DNA of 64,000 nt from NCBI GenBank assembly GCA_019359125.1, contig JAHHHY010000018.1, positions 1 through 64,000 of the forward strand. Reading direction: 5' to 3'. Within the stretch, counting starts at the first letter, position 1, and each line of letters begins with the position of its first letter. Under the pieces are notes generated by a model. That model had not been told where the DNA came from and ran no database searches. It worked only from the letters and a program-made list of their open reading frames with translations. This DNA is from Pleurocapsa minor GSE-CHR-MK 17-07R. Its GTDB lineage: Bacteria; Chloroflexota; Anaerolineae; Aggregatilineales; Phototrophicaceae. Of the stretch, positions 50,155 through 58,671 are shown in pieces. A program made the translations under genes and the position numbers.

Positions 50155-50589
50155 ATGGCAGGCTGGCAGCAAACGATCATCGTCGGCAACGTCGGGAATG
50201 ATCCCGAATCCAAGATGCTACCGAGTGGTCAGAACGTGACCAATTTTAATGTGGCCGTCACCCGCAAGTGGAACGACCGCGACAGCAACGAGCGCAAGGA
50301 AGAGACGACCTGGTTCCGCGTGGCCTGTTATCGCAACCTGGCCGATATCGCCAGCCAGTACGTGCGCAAAGGCTCGCAGGTGATGGTGGTCGGGCGCGTC
50401 TCTGCCCGCGCCTACATCGACAAGAACCAGCAGCCGGCCGTCTCGCTGGAGCTGAACGCCGATAACTTCCAGATGCTGGGCAGCCGCGCCGATGCGATGG
50501 GCGATGGCGGCGGGTACAGCGGCGGGAGTGGCGCCCGCCAGAGCAGCAACAGCGGCCCAGACGAGGAATTCCGCAACATCCCGTTCTAG
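50155..50589 (+). CDS. ssb: Single-stranded DNA-binding protein
   Basis: A 144-residue OB-fold protein that coats single-stranded DNA during replication and repair. The core 'WQQTIIVGNVGNDPESKMLPSGQNVTNFNVAVTRKWNDRDSNERKEETTWFRVACYRNLADIASQYVRKGSQVMVVGRVSARAYIDKNQQP' is canonical. A Gly/Ser-rich linker leads to an acidic-hydrophobic tail (DEEFRNIPF) like the conserved DDDIPF tip. Possible -10 TAGAAT at 50044-50049. A terminator follows at 50612. Confidence 0.95.
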   Translation: MAGWQQTIIVGNVGNDPESKMLPSGQNVTNFNVAVTRKWNDRDSNERKEETTWFRVACYRNLADIASQYVRKGSQVMVVGRVSARAYIDKNQQPAVSLELNADNFQMLGSRADAMGDGGGYSGGSGARQSSNSGPDEEFRNIPF

Positions 50590-50611
50590 CCCGCGCACGC
50601 AGGGGACAGCA

Positions 50612-50647
50612 AACGAGGCAGATACACGCGTATCCGCCTCGTTTTTA
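50612..50647 (+). terminator. Terminator of ssb
   Basis: A stem of ACGAGGC-A-GATAC with GTATC-C-GCCTCGT around a 4-nt loop is followed by TTTTTATTT. Confidence 0.88.
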
Positions 50648-50668
50648 TTTCCTGAGGAATTTACCCTT

Positions 50669-51529
50669 TTACATGCCCACCAGGCCCAGCAGTCGTGCGG
50701 GGCCGCCACCGCTGGCTTCCCAGCGCGGCACGCCCACCACCACCCAGGCGCCCACTGCGGGCAGCGCACCGGCATTGGCGACGTTCTCCAGGCCATATTT
50801 ATCCGCGCCGAGGATGCCATAATGCGCATCAAACGTGGTCGAGATGCCCGGATCAAGGCTGAGCGTATCCACGCCGATGCCGTTGACAGCGCGATTCTCC
50901 AGCAGCCAGGCCACCGCCTCGCCGCTGAAACCCGGGTAATGCTGGCCACCCTCGGCGTCGGTGCCACGGAAGGCATCTGGCTCGCTCCACTTGGCATCCC
51001 AGCCGCTGTTCATGATGACGACTGCGCCTTCGGGAATCTCGCCATTGGCCGCTTCCCAGGCTTCCAGGTCGGCCACATCCAGCGTCGTATCCGGATTTTC
51101 AGCCGCCTTCGCGCTGATATCCACCACGACGGCGGGCGCGATCAGCAGGCCGGGGTCGTAATCGGCCACCTGGGTGCCGCCGGCGATAAAATGCGCCGGG
51201 AAGTCGACATGCGTGCCGCTGTGCTCAAACAACGTCCAGATGTTGATCAGGAAGCCGTTGGCCTCCACCGTGACATATTCCTCGCGCGTGGGGCCTTCGC
51301 CCGGCGAATAGGTCGCCATGCCAGGGCCATACACATGCGACAGGTCCACCACGGTCAGGCCGGAACCTTCCTGGGCGGCAGCACGACGGGCGGGCAGTCC
51401 CACGCCGGCGGCAGCCAGACCGGCAAAGGCAGCGCCGCTCATCTTCAGCAGGCCGCGACGGGATACCTGGGGCAATCCCTCGCGGGCAATACGTTCCTGG
51501 ACAACTTTGGCAACTTCAGGTGAGCACAT
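50669..51529 (-). CDS. Tat-exported cyclase-family hydrolase (kynurenine formamidase-like)
   Basis: A 286-residue metal-dependent hydrolase of the cyclase family. A twin-arginine signal (SRRGLLKMSGAAFAGLAAAG at about residues 23-42) targets it to the Tat pathway. The zinc-site motif 'HSGTHVDFPAHF' (HxGTHxDxPxH) near residue 108 is intact, and further conserved features include 'VVDLSHVYGPGMATYSPGEG' and 'GIGVDTLSLDPGIST'. Members hydrolyse N-formylkynurenine, isatin or related compounds; which one is unknown here. I chose ATG 51529 because GGAGAG is at 7 nt; 51535 is a worse fit. It converges on ssb with the terminator between them. Confidence 0.85.
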   Translation of the reverse strand: MCSPEVAKVVQERIAREGLPQVSRRGLLKMSGAAFAGLAAAGVGLPARRAAAQEGSGLTVVDLSHVYGPGMATYSPGEGPTREEYVTVEANGFLINIWTLFEHSGTHVDFPAHFIAGGTQVADYDPGLLIAPAVVVDISAKAAENPDTTLDVADLEAWEAANGEIPEGAVVIMNSGWDAKWSEPDAFRGTDAEGGQHYPGFSGEAVAWLLENRAVNGIGVDTLSLDPGISTTFDAHYGILGADKYGLENVANAGALPAVGAWVVVGVPRWEASGGGPARLLGLVGM

Positions 51530-51974
51530 GGGCATTCTCTCCGGACGAAAATAATCTGCGCTGATATTACATAAGATACGAGTTCAATTAGAGAAGTAGT
51601 CTGATTCTTTGTCAAATTCTGGTGTGCGAGGCGTCAGGGGGTGTTCGAGAACTATTTTGATTGACGACATCGGCGGGCGCATCGCGATGCGCCCCTACAC
51701 CTTCAACCATCTGAAGAAATAAATTAACCCGGTGGCTGTTCGCCATTAAGGCTACTTTTTGATGACCTGCACGTCGATTGTCGTAGGGGCGCCTCGCGAG
51801 GCGCCCGGCGGTATCATCTGCGCAGGTTCGCCCCGAGGCCGCATCTCTTCGAGCAGCACCCACAGCGCCTTTCAGAACGCGGATTTCAGCAAACCCGCCG
51901 CCTGTCCTATAGCAATTCACCCCCCATATGGCATAATCCGCCCGTTATGTCATCGTTTGGACTAAAGAGGGCAA
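51530..51974. other. 445-bp intergenic region with two GGGCGC-type palindromes
   Basis: No gene is supported. It holds GGGCGC-A-TCGCGA-T-GCGCCC (51675-51694) flanked by CGGC and CTAC, and GGGCGC-C-TCGCGA-G-GCGCCC (51787-51806) flanked by GTAG and CGGC, in opposite orientation. The flanks near 51570-51605 are A/T-rich and likely contain the promoter of the cyclase gene; GGCATAATC near 51940 is a -10 candidate for gpm. Confidence 0.8.
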
Positions 51975-52619
51975 ATGACAATGGCAGCTAAAACAGGCAC
52001 GCTCATCCTGATCCGGCACGGGCAGTCGCAGTGGAACCTGGAAAACCGCTTCACGGGCTGGGTCGATGTCCCGCTGTCCCCGCTGGGCGTGGAAGAAGCC
52101 ACCCGCGCCGGCCAGATTCTCAAAAGCTATGGCTATGTGTTTGACCGTGGCTTTACGTCCGCGCTGATTCGCGCCCAGGACACGCTGCGCATCGTGCTGG
52201 AGCAGATGGGCCAGACCGACCTGTCGATTGAGCAGAGCGAAAAGCTGAACGAGCGCCACTATGGTGACTTGCAGGGGCTGAACAAGGCCGAGACGGCCAA
52301 ACAGTATGGTGACGAGCAGGTGCACATCTGGCGCCGCTCGTATGACGTGCCTCCCCCGAATGGCGAGAGCCTGAAGATGACGCTGGAGCGCACGCTGCCC
52401 TACTACAAAGAGAAGATTGAGCCGCATGTGCTGGCCGGCGAGACGATCATCGTCGCTGCCCACGGCAACAGCCTGCGCTCGCTGGTGAAAATGCTCGACA
52501 ACATCAACGACACCGACATCCTCGAGCTCAACATTCCCACCGGCGTCCCGCGCCGCTACATCATCGCCGCCGACGGCACGGTGCTGGAGCGCGGCTATCT
52601 GGAGGCGGAAAAGGCCTAA
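51975..52619 (+). CDS. gpmA: 2,3-bisphosphoglycerate-dependent phosphoglycerate mutase
   Basis: A 214-residue glycolytic enzyme interconverting 3- and 2-phosphoglycerate. The phosphoenzyme loop '[20 protein letters not shown]' places the catalytic His at residue 15. '[11 protein letters not shown]' with the conserved Arg, '[16 protein letters not shown]', and '[15 protein letters not shown]' with the second His are all canonical. The chain is shorter than E. coli GpmA by about 35 residues. ATG 51975 fits AGAGGG upstream; ATG 51981 is an alternative. A repeat element follows immediately. Confidence 0.93.
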   Translation: MTMAAKTGTLILIRHGQSQWNLENRFTGWVDVPLSPLGVEEATRAGQILKSYGYVFDRGFTSALIRAQDTLRIVLEQMGQTDLSIEQSEKLNERHYGDLQGLNKAETAKQYGDEQVHIWRRSYDVPPPNGESLKMTLERTLPYYKEKIEPHVLAGETIIVAAHGNSLRSLVKMLDNINDTDILELNIPTGVPRRYIIAADGTVLERGYLEAEKA

Positions 52620-52620
52620 A

Positions 52621-52708
52621 CAACAGTGATGAGTGATGGGTAATGAGTGATGAGTGCACTCAATTTGATACGAACTTACTCATCACTCGTCACTCATTAC
52701 TCATCACT
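52621..52708. repeat. Inverted repeat of ATGAGTGATGAGT-type words
   Basis: The left arm (52625-52655) of AGTGATGAGTGAT-like words is the near-perfect reverse complement of the right arm (52674-52708). It separates gpmA from the converging hydrolase gene. The word structure resembles the element at 32503-32623, suggesting one dispersed family. Confidence 0.75.
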
Positions 52709-52716
52709 ATCTTCCC

Positions 52717-53415
52717 TCACACCCCCGGAATCGTGAACGATCCGCCGGGGTCCAGCACGACCGGGACAGCATTGGTTTCGCTGCTCACACGGTTAGCCCA
52801 GCCGCTGGCATCCTGCGCGATGAGGGGCATGGTGTTGTAGTGCATCGGCACCACGAAGCGCGGCCGAATGTAGCGAATGGCGCGGATCGAATCGGCCACG
52901 CCCATCGTGAAATGATCGCCAATCGGCAGGAAGGCGACATCGATGCGCTCGTCCCCGATCAGCTCCATATCTGAAAACAGCGAGGTATCGCCCGCATAAT
53001 ACAGACGCTGACCGCTCTGGCGCGCCGTCACGATAAAGCCGTTCGGGTTTCCGCCATACGATCCGTCCGGGAACGACGAGCTGTGCACCGCGTCGGTGAA
53101 TTTCACCGTCAGGAAGTCAAACGAGTGGCTGCCGCCCGAATTCATGCCCTGCGTATGGGTTACCCCGTGCGCGCCCAGCCAGCGGGTAATCTCGACATTG
53201 CTGATGACCGGCGCGCCCGTGCGCGTCGCAATCGCCACCGTGTCACCCAGGTGATCGCCGTGCGCGTGGCTGAGGAAAATCAGCTCCGGATCCAGCGCGT
53301 CGTGCGCCACCGGGGCCAGCGGATTGCCCGTGATAAACGGGTCAAACAACACCTTGTGCCCGTCAATCTCCACTTCAAAAGCGGAATGTCCAAACCACGT
53401 ATATTTAATCGCCAT
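52717..53415 (-). CDS. UPF0173-like metal-dependent hydrolase (metallo-beta-lactamase fold)
   Basis: A 232-residue predicted hydrolase. The metal motif SHAHGDH (HxHxDH) lies at about residues 49-55; further ligands are in 'SSSFPDG' region, 'LYYAGDTSLFSDM' (Asp near 142) and 'VVPMHYNTMPLI' (His near 187). These and the opening 'KYTWFGHSAFEVEIDGHKVLFDPFITGNPLAP' match the UPF0173 family, whose substrate is unknown. Length is typical. ATG 53415 follows a weak Shine-Dalgarno. It converges on gpmA across a repeat. Confidence 0.9.
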   Translation of the reverse strand: MAIKYTWFGHSAFEVEIDGHKVLFDPFITGNPLAPVAHDALDPELIFLSHAHGDHLGDTVAIATRTGAPVISNVEITRWLGAHGVTHTQGMNSGGSHSFDFLTVKFTDAVHSSSFPDGSYGGNPNGFIVTARQSGQRLYYAGDTSLFSDMELIGDERIDVAFLPIGDHFTMGVADSIRAIRYIRPRFVVPMHYNTMPLIAQDASGWANRVSSETNAVPVVLDPGGSFTIPGV

Positions 53416-53495
53416 AAGAAGTCATCTCCGCGTGACATAAGCTGGAAATTCGGCTATAGCGCCCGTCGCTTTGATGCATGTTACCCATCCCCGCG

Positions 53496-54740
53496 TCAGC
53501 CCAGCGGCAGCGCGATGATGAAGGTTGATCCCTGATTCAGCCCCGGGCTGGTCACCCACAGGCGGCCGCCGTGGGCCTGCACCAGCGCCCGGGCGATGCT
53601 CAGGCCGATGCCCAGGCCGCCGTTCTGGCGCGTCATGTGGTCTTCCACCTGCACGAAGCGGTCGAAAATACGCTCATGATTGGCCGGCGCGATGCCGATG
53701 CCATTGTCTTTAACCATGATCCACAGTTCGCGGCCGCGTGTCTCCACATCGATGCGGATTTCGCCATTCTCCGGCGTAAAGCGCACCGCGTTGTTCAGGA
53801 TGTTCGACAGCGCCATGCCCAGCCGCACCCGGTCGATCGAAATCGACATCGGCATCATCGGCCGGATGTGCAGCTTATGCCCGCGCGCCTCGGCCACCGG
53901 GCGAATTTCGGCCAGGTTCTCGCGGATGAATTCATCCACGTGCACGGTCTCTTTATTCAGGTCGGCCTCGCCCTGCTCAAAATAGCGCAGGTTGGTCAGG
54001 TCTTCGATGATGCGGCGCAGCTGCGTCGCGCTGTTGACCACCTTGCTGGCCAGACCGCGCACTTCCTCATCGTTGCTGTCCTGCAGGAAGCTGGCATAGC
54101 CCAGGATGACGCCCAGCGGGGTGCGCAGCTCGTGGCTGGCGATGGCGATAAAATCGCCTTTCAGCTTGTCCAGCTGGCTCAGCTCGTCATTGGCCTTTTG
54201 CAGCGCCGCCACGAGCTGCGCGTTCTCAATCGCGACAGCGGCCTGTGCGGCCAGAATTTCGAGGAAATGCTCATCATCATCGGTCCATGGCAGCGACCGT
54301 TTGTTGACGGCCTCCAGCACGCCGATCACGCGGTTTTTCGAGCGCATCGGCACGCCCAGCAGCGAGCGCGTCTGAAACGCAATCGCCTTGTCCACCTTGT
54401 CGTAATGCTCCAGCGATTCCTGGGTGTTGTCCACGATGATGGCGCGGTTCTCGCGCATCACCTTGCCGGCGATGCTGCCTTCCAGCGGCACCACCTTGCC
54501 TATCAGTTGCAGGCTGCTTTCATCTTTGTTGCTGGTGGCCGCAAAGCGCAGCTCGTTGCTGTTGGCATCCCACAGCAGCACCGAGGCCGCTTCCGAGTCT
54601 GCAATTTCCGCCGCTGATTCCATCAGTGCATTCAGCAGTGGCTTCAGTTTCATGGTCGAGTTCAGGACCGCTGTAATTTCAGCCAGGCGGGTCAGCACCC
54701 GTACGCGCTGCTCCAGCTTTTGTACACTCGTCTCTTGCAT
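53496..54740 (-). CDS. Cytoplasmic GAF-domain histidine kinase
   Basis: A 414-residue soluble sensor kinase with no TM segment. The N-terminal GAF domain spans about residues 25-175 ('LLWDANSNELRFAATSN', 'SIAGKVMRENRAIIVDN', 'TRSLLGVPMRSKNRVIGVLEAVNK'). A coiled segment (about 176-195) leads to the HisKA domain with His203 in 'IASHELRTPLGVILGY', then HATPase_c (about 305-410; N-box 'LSNILNNAVRFTPENG', G1 'VKDNGIGI', G2 'GLGIGLSI'). No response regulator is adjacent. It probably senses a small cytoplasmic ligand or redox state. ATG 54740 is supported by the start of a helical region. Confidence 0.9.
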   Translation of the reverse strand: MQETSVQKLEQRVRVLTRLAEITAVLNSTMKLKPLLNALMESAAEIADSEAASVLLWDANSNELRFAATSNKDESSLQLIGKVVPLEGSIAGKVMRENRAIIVDNTQESLEHYDKVDKAIAFQTRSLLGVPMRSKNRVIGVLEAVNKRSLPWTDDDEHFLEILAAQAAVAIENAQLVAALQKANDELSQLDKLKGDFIAIASHELRTPLGVILGYASFLQDSNDEEVRGLASKVVNSATQLRRIIEDLTNLRYFEQGEADLNKETVHVDEFIRENLAEIRPVAEARGHKLHIRPMMPMSISIDRVRLGMALSNILNNAVRFTPENGEIRIDVETRGRELWIMVKDNGIGIAPANHERIFDRFVQVEDHMTRQNGGLGIGLSIARALVQAHGGRLWVTSPGLNQGSTFIIALPLG

Positions 54741-55595
54741 CGTTTTGTCCGCCGCGAATCCGCTTAGTACGCTGGGCCCAGAACCGCTCGATATTTTCTT
54801 CAGTGTAACACTGCTTGACCGTTTGTGTTGCTATGGTGTTGGGTATTCTTTTTAGAAGTTCATCTCTTTGTTTTTATATTTCTTTATTGTAGTAGCAGTA
54901 GTAGGGGGTGTTCAAACTGTTCAGGGAAATGGGCGCATGTCAGGATTTCACAGATTTAACGCAAATTTAGTCTTTCCAGCATCCGGATATGCGAAATGGT
55001 TGGGTTAAAGTGGCAATTGGCCGCCCAAAACTCTGAACAGGCCGCTGTTCACAACTCGGCTGCGTTTTGAACAGCCTGTTCAAAACTGTCAACAACTTTT
55101 CGCAGGTATCCCAACACGGGAGAAGTTTTGAACAGCCTGCTTGGTTTCCCTCTACAGAGTTCTCTACAGCTTTGAACACATTCGACCGTGTTTTGAACAG
55201 GCTTTGAACAAAGTTTTGAACATCACGAATTTTCGTAAGATAAAACGCAATAGTTTTTGCTGCCAGTTTGGATTAACCTGCGATTACTTTGGGATATATC
55301 ACAGACACATGGACTGTCAATAGTTTTGGGATATCCCGCCCTGAACCCGAAACACGTTATCCCCAGGAAGTTTGGGCTTGGGAAATACCGATCATCCTGT
55401 TCCCGTGGCTGCTGCTGACGATAACGTGTTTTCGTCGTCCGTTAATGCAAATAGTCAAGTGATAACATCGCCCTCAGTCCTGTCTGCGATATTCTGGCGA
55501 TAAATTCCGTCCTGCTGTTTGCTTTCGATTGCTTGCATATCGTCAGCCACGTGCGCTACAGTGCCCGCACTGCGCAGGCTGGGGGAGAAACGCCA
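54741..55595. other. 855-bp AT-rich intergenic region with a TGAACA array
   Basis: The longest gene-free stretch in the window. It holds eleven TGAACA/TGTTCA hexamers between 54909 and 55222, a 21-bp palindrome at 55065-55085, and an inverted pair AAACACGTTATC (55350-55361) / GATAACGTGTTT (55420-55431). Short AT-rich blocks (54840-54900, 55240-55320) flank these. No reading frame here is credible. It lies between divergent genes, so some promoters are expected. Confidence 0.85.
54909..55222. repeat. Dense array of TGAACA iterons
   Basis: TGAACA or TGTTCA starts at 54909, 54918, 55034, 55046, 55068, 55077, 55129, 55173, 55194, 55205 and 55217. Several extend to TTTTGAACAG; at 55065-55085 TTTTGAACAG, one C, and the exact reverse complement form a perfect 21-bp palindrome. 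About 0.15 occurrences would be expected by chance in this length. Confidence 0.9.
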
Positions 55596-56477
55596 ATGGA
55601 AATCGCGATGCATACATGGATGCGCCCGGAGCCGATCGACGTCACGCTGGAGCGCCTGGCGGCCTGTGGCTATGACGGCGTGGAAATCATGGGCGAGCCG
55701 CGCCGCTTTCACATCCCGTCGGTGAAGGCGAAGCTGGAGCAGCTCAACCTGAAATGCTATGGCTCGGTCACGGTGACGCTGGCCGGGCGCGACATCATCC
55801 ATGCCGACTCGTATCTGCGCGAGATGACCGTGGCCTATATGAATGAGGTATGCGATATGGTGGATACGCTGGGCGGCACGATCATCACGCTGGTGCCCAG
55901 CGAGGTCGGCAAGGTCGTGCCGATGGCGGACCCGGAAACCGAGTGGAACTGGGCCGTCGAGAGCATCCGCGCGGTGGCCGATTACGCCTCGCGCTATCCG
56001 AAAATGCGCATCGGCATCGAGCCGCTCAATCGCTTCGAGACCAATTTTATCAACCGGCATGACCAGGCGCTGCGCCTGATGGAAGATGTCGGCCGGTCCA
56101 ACGTCGGCGTGGTGCTGGATGCCTTCCATCTGCATATCGAAGAGAAAGACATGTTCCAGGCCATCCTGAACAGCCGTGCCCATCTGGTCGACTTTCATGT
56201 GGCGGACAACAACCGCAGGCCGTGCGGCGATGGCTCGATCGACTGGCCGCGCGTGATTTCAACGCTGAAGCAGGCGGGCTATGCCGGCCCGATCGCGGTC
56301 GAATTCGTCGTCCCGCCAGACCGGTCGCCGCTGGCCGAGCGCGAGGAAGAAGACACGATCGCCTCGGAGACCGAACGCAAGTTCATCCGCGATCACGGCT
56401 CAGACCTGATTTCCGATGCCCGCTACACGCGCTATACCCAGGCCTGCATCAACCATCTACGGGCCAGCGGCGCCTGA
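55596..56477 (+). CDS. Sugar phosphate isomerase/epimerase (xylose-isomerase-like TIM barrel)
   Basis: A 293-residue metal-dependent TIM-barrel enzyme of the AP-endonuclease-2 superfamily. 'MEIAMHTWMRPEPIDVTLERLAACGYDGVEIMGEP' opens the barrel, followed by 'IGIEPLNRFETNFINRHDQALRLMEDVGRSNVGVVLDAFHLHIEE' with the metal-binding Glu and His residues and 'HVADNNRRPCGDGSIDWPRVISTLKQAGYAGPIAVEFVV'. Members act on sugars such as D-tagatose or inosose; the substrate is not evident. I chose ATG 55596 because GGGGGAG precedes it; a longer in-frame reading lacks an SD. Its 3' end overlaps the convergent M14 gene by 21 bp. Confidence 0.85.
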   Translation: MEIAMHTWMRPEPIDVTLERLAACGYDGVEIMGEPRRFHIPSVKAKLEQLNLKCYGSVTVTLAGRDIIHADSYLREMTVAYMNEVCDMVDTLGGTIITLVPSEVGKVVPMADPETEWNWAVESIRAVADYASRYPKMRIGIEPLNRFETNFINRHDQALRLMEDVGRSNVGVVLDAFHLHIEEKDMFQAILNSRAHLVDFHVADNNRRPCGDGSIDWPRVISTLKQAGYAGPIAVEFVVPPDRSPLAEREEEDTIASETERKFIRDHGSDLISDARYTRYTQACINHLRASGA

Positions 56478-57461
56478 CGCCCACGCCATCAGCGCCAGCA
56501 CGCCGCGCAGGTTGCGCTCAAATTCCGCGTCGGTGCTGGTATACAGCTCGACATCGGCGGATGCGATGCCCTGTCCATCCGCCCACGAGGCAGCCGTGCC
56601 GGTCACCGGGTACGCGCTGAACGACTGGCCGAAGCTGTAGCCAGCCGCCTCGCCATAGACCGCGCTCATCTGCGCGCTGTCGGCATCGCGCAGCGGCTGG
56701 GCGCAGTTCCCGGCAAACACGCCCCCGGCGGCACTGTGATAAAACAGAGCGGCGGTCGGCTGCACCTGCATCAGAAAGGCGGACAGCGCCTGCGTCTCCG
56801 GCTCGCTGAAGGGGCGCTCTCCCGCGCTCACGGCCTGGTCGCGCCAGTAGGCTTCCGCCTGCCAGCCGCAGCCCCAGTTGCGATTCAGATCGACGCCGTG
56901 CGCGTTAAAGCGTCCGTCAGCCGTGCGCCCGCGGGGCAGGCCGTCCGGGTTGACGACCGGAATCAGGTACAGCGTGACGTCTGGCGGCACATCCCCCGGA
57001 TTCGCCTCAAAATGCGCGATCAGACCCTCCATCAGCGCGACGGTATTGGCTTCCCAGCCGCCGTGCATCCCGCCCGCCAGCACGATGCGGACAGGCCCGC
57101 TGCCAAACCGGCGTGCATGAATCTCGCGCCCCTCTGCTGACAGCCCAATCGGGATGGCCGCCAGCACGTCCGCTTCCGGGCGCGATAGCGCGGTCTGCGG
57201 CGCGGGCAGGGTGAAGGTGGGTAGGGGTGTGACCGGCGGAAGTGTCGGCTGCATTGGCGGCGGGCTGCTGGTCGGGATGCTGCCCAGGTTTCGCGTGGAC
57301 TCCGCCAGATTCAGCACGACGGGCGTCGCTGCTGGCAGGCTGGTCGCGCTCGGCAGTTGAGCAACCTCCGGCGAGGTTTGGCACGCAGACGCGAACATTC
57401 CTATAATACATAGCAGGATAAACAGCGTGCAGGTTCGTTGGAAAGGATACGCAATGCGCAT
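56457..57461 (-). CDS. Lipoprotein M14-family zinc carboxypeptidase
   Basis: A 334-residue lipoprotein. The signal peptide '[27 protein letters not shown]' carries the lipobox FASAC. A Pro/Thr-rich linker precedes the M14 domain: zinc ligands His and Glu in '[10 protein letters not shown]' (HxxE), substrate-binding Arg in 'GVDLNRNW', third ligand His in '[12 protein letters not shown]' and a candidate catalytic Glu in '[12 protein letters not shown]'. Its likely role is trimming peptides or peptidoglycan outside the cell. The start codon at 57461 sits in ATGCGCAT, whose other strand starts the divergent gene at 57454. The upstream Shine-Dalgarno is weak. Its 3' end overlaps the isomerase gene by 21 bp. 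Confidence 0.8.
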   Translation of the reverse strand: MRIAYPFQRTCTLFILLCIIGMFASACQTSPEVAQLPSATSLPAATPVVLNLAESTRNLGSIPTSSPPPMQPTLPPVTPLPTFTLPAPQTALSRPEADVLAAIPIGLSAEGREIHARRFGSGPVRIVLAGGMHGGWEANTVALMEGLIAHFEANPGDVPPDVTLYLIPVVNPDGLPRGRTADGRFNAHGVDLNRNWGCGWQAEAYWRDQAVSAGERPFSEPETQALSAFLMQVQPTAALFYHSAAGGVFAGNCAQPLRDADSAQMSAVYGEAAGYSFGQSFSAYPVTGTAASWADGQGIASADVELYTSTDAEFERNLRGVLALMAWASGAAGP

Positions 57462-58671
57462 CTCATGGGCACCCCGCTGGCTGGCGGTTGCACTATTCAC
57501 CGGCATGATCGCCGTGCTGGCTGGCTGCGGCCCGCGTGAGCCCGATGTGGTGGTGCTGCCGACGCAGGCCGTCCTGCCCACGCTGACGCCCAGCGATACG
57601 CCATCGCGCACGCCGCTGCCCACGTGGACTTCCACCCTCACGCCCAGCAACACTTTCACCAACACCCCCACGGAAACTTTCACGCCATCGCTGACGTGGA
57701 CGCTGACGCCGTCGAATACGCCGACCGACACGCCCACCCACACGCTGACGCCGTCGAATACCTTCACGCCCACCAGCACGTTCACGCCGTCGCGCACGCC
57801 TACGCCCACGCGTACGCCGACGATCACGCCCACGCTGACCATCACCAACACGCAGCGGCCCACGATTCCGCCGCCCAGCACGGCCGTCCCGACGATCCTC
57901 GGCGGGCCATCGCCCACCGTGACGATTCCTCTGGGCCCTACTATATCAGGATTCGCCGCCAATCAGGCCAGCGTGTTCAACGGTTCCACGGTCGTCTTTA
58001 GCTGGACCAGCAACGCGCAGATCGCCCAGCTGGAGCAGGTCACGGCCGCCGGCGTCGTCATCCAGTCGATCCCTGTGCCGCCCAGCGGACAGTATTCGCT
58101 CGTCGTACAGACGGTGTCCGGCGGCGGACAGCAGGTGTTCTACCGCCTGACGGCTTCGCTGAACGGTATCGTCGCTTCGTCGAACATTCTCCCGATTGGC
58201 GTGCAGTGCCCCGCGACCTGGTTCTTCGGGTCGCCGCCTCCCGGCACCGGCTGCCCGACAGCCGTCGGCGCGATTGCCAATGGCGCGTTCCAGCGCTTCG
58301 AGCGCGGCTTCATGGTCTACATCACCGCCAACGGCCTGAACCGTATCTGCATGGCGCAGGACTTCGGCGCGCAGTACATCTGCGTCTCGAACCAGTGGGA
58401 CGGCACCACGCTCAACAATACCGCGCCGCCGTCCGGGTTATTCGCGCCGGAACAGCAGTTCAACTGGTCCTACTACAACACGCTGGCCAGCGGCGGCACG
58501 TGGAACGGCGTGATCGGCTGGGCGACGATGAATATCGCCCTCGGCCCGCGCACGATTCAGTTTGAAAGTATTCCGGGTGGCGCAGAAGGGCCGTTCTTCA
58601 TCGACACGGCCGATGGCGCCATCGTTCGCTTCAGCGGCGGCACGTCGGGGACATGGTCGCGCATCCGCTAG
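57454..58671 (+). CDS. Lipoprotein with a long Thr/Pro stalk and a C-terminal beta domain
   Basis: A 405-residue lipoprotein with lipobox VLAGC near residue 25. Residues about 45-140 are a Thr/Pro/Ser stalk of TPSNTFTPT-type units; the remaining about 260 residues include an Ig-like segment ('[21 protein letters not shown]') and a beta-rich C-terminus with '[38 protein letters not shown]'. The latter looks like a cell-surface beta domain with paired Cys. No known family. AAAGGA is 6 nt before ATG 57454. The end overlaps the next gene by 19 bp. Confidence 0.7.
   Translation: MRISWAPRWLAVALFTGMIAVLAGCGPREPDVVVLPTQAVLPTLTPSDTPSRTPLPTWTSTLTPSNTFTNTPTETFTPSLTWTLTPSNTPTDTPTHTLTPSNTFTPTSTFTPSRTPTPTRTPTITPTLTITNTQRPTIPPPSTAVPTILGGPSPTVTIPLGPTISGFAANQASVFNGSTVVFSWTSNAQIAQLEQVTAAGVVIQSIPVPPSGQYSLVVQTVSGGGQQVFYRLTASLNGIVASSNILPIGVQCPATWFFGSPPPGTGCPTAVGAIANGAFQRFERGFMVYITANGLNRICMAQDFGAQYICVSNQWDGTTLNNTAPPSGLFAPEQQFNWSYYNTLASGGTWNGVIGWATMNIALGPRTIQFESIPGGAEGPFFIDTADGAIVRFSGGTSGTWSRIR

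Noticed and set aside
55065-55085. LexA/SOS box reading of the TTTTGAACAG palindrome
   Set aside because: Gram-positive LexA boxes are GAAC-N4-GTTC. Here the half-sites are 5 bp apart, and other sites in the array have variable spacing.
54741-55595. A standard dnaA-type chromosomal origin
   Set aside because: No dnaA or dnaN gene is in the window and no exact TTATCCACA box is present; only one loosely similar word exists.
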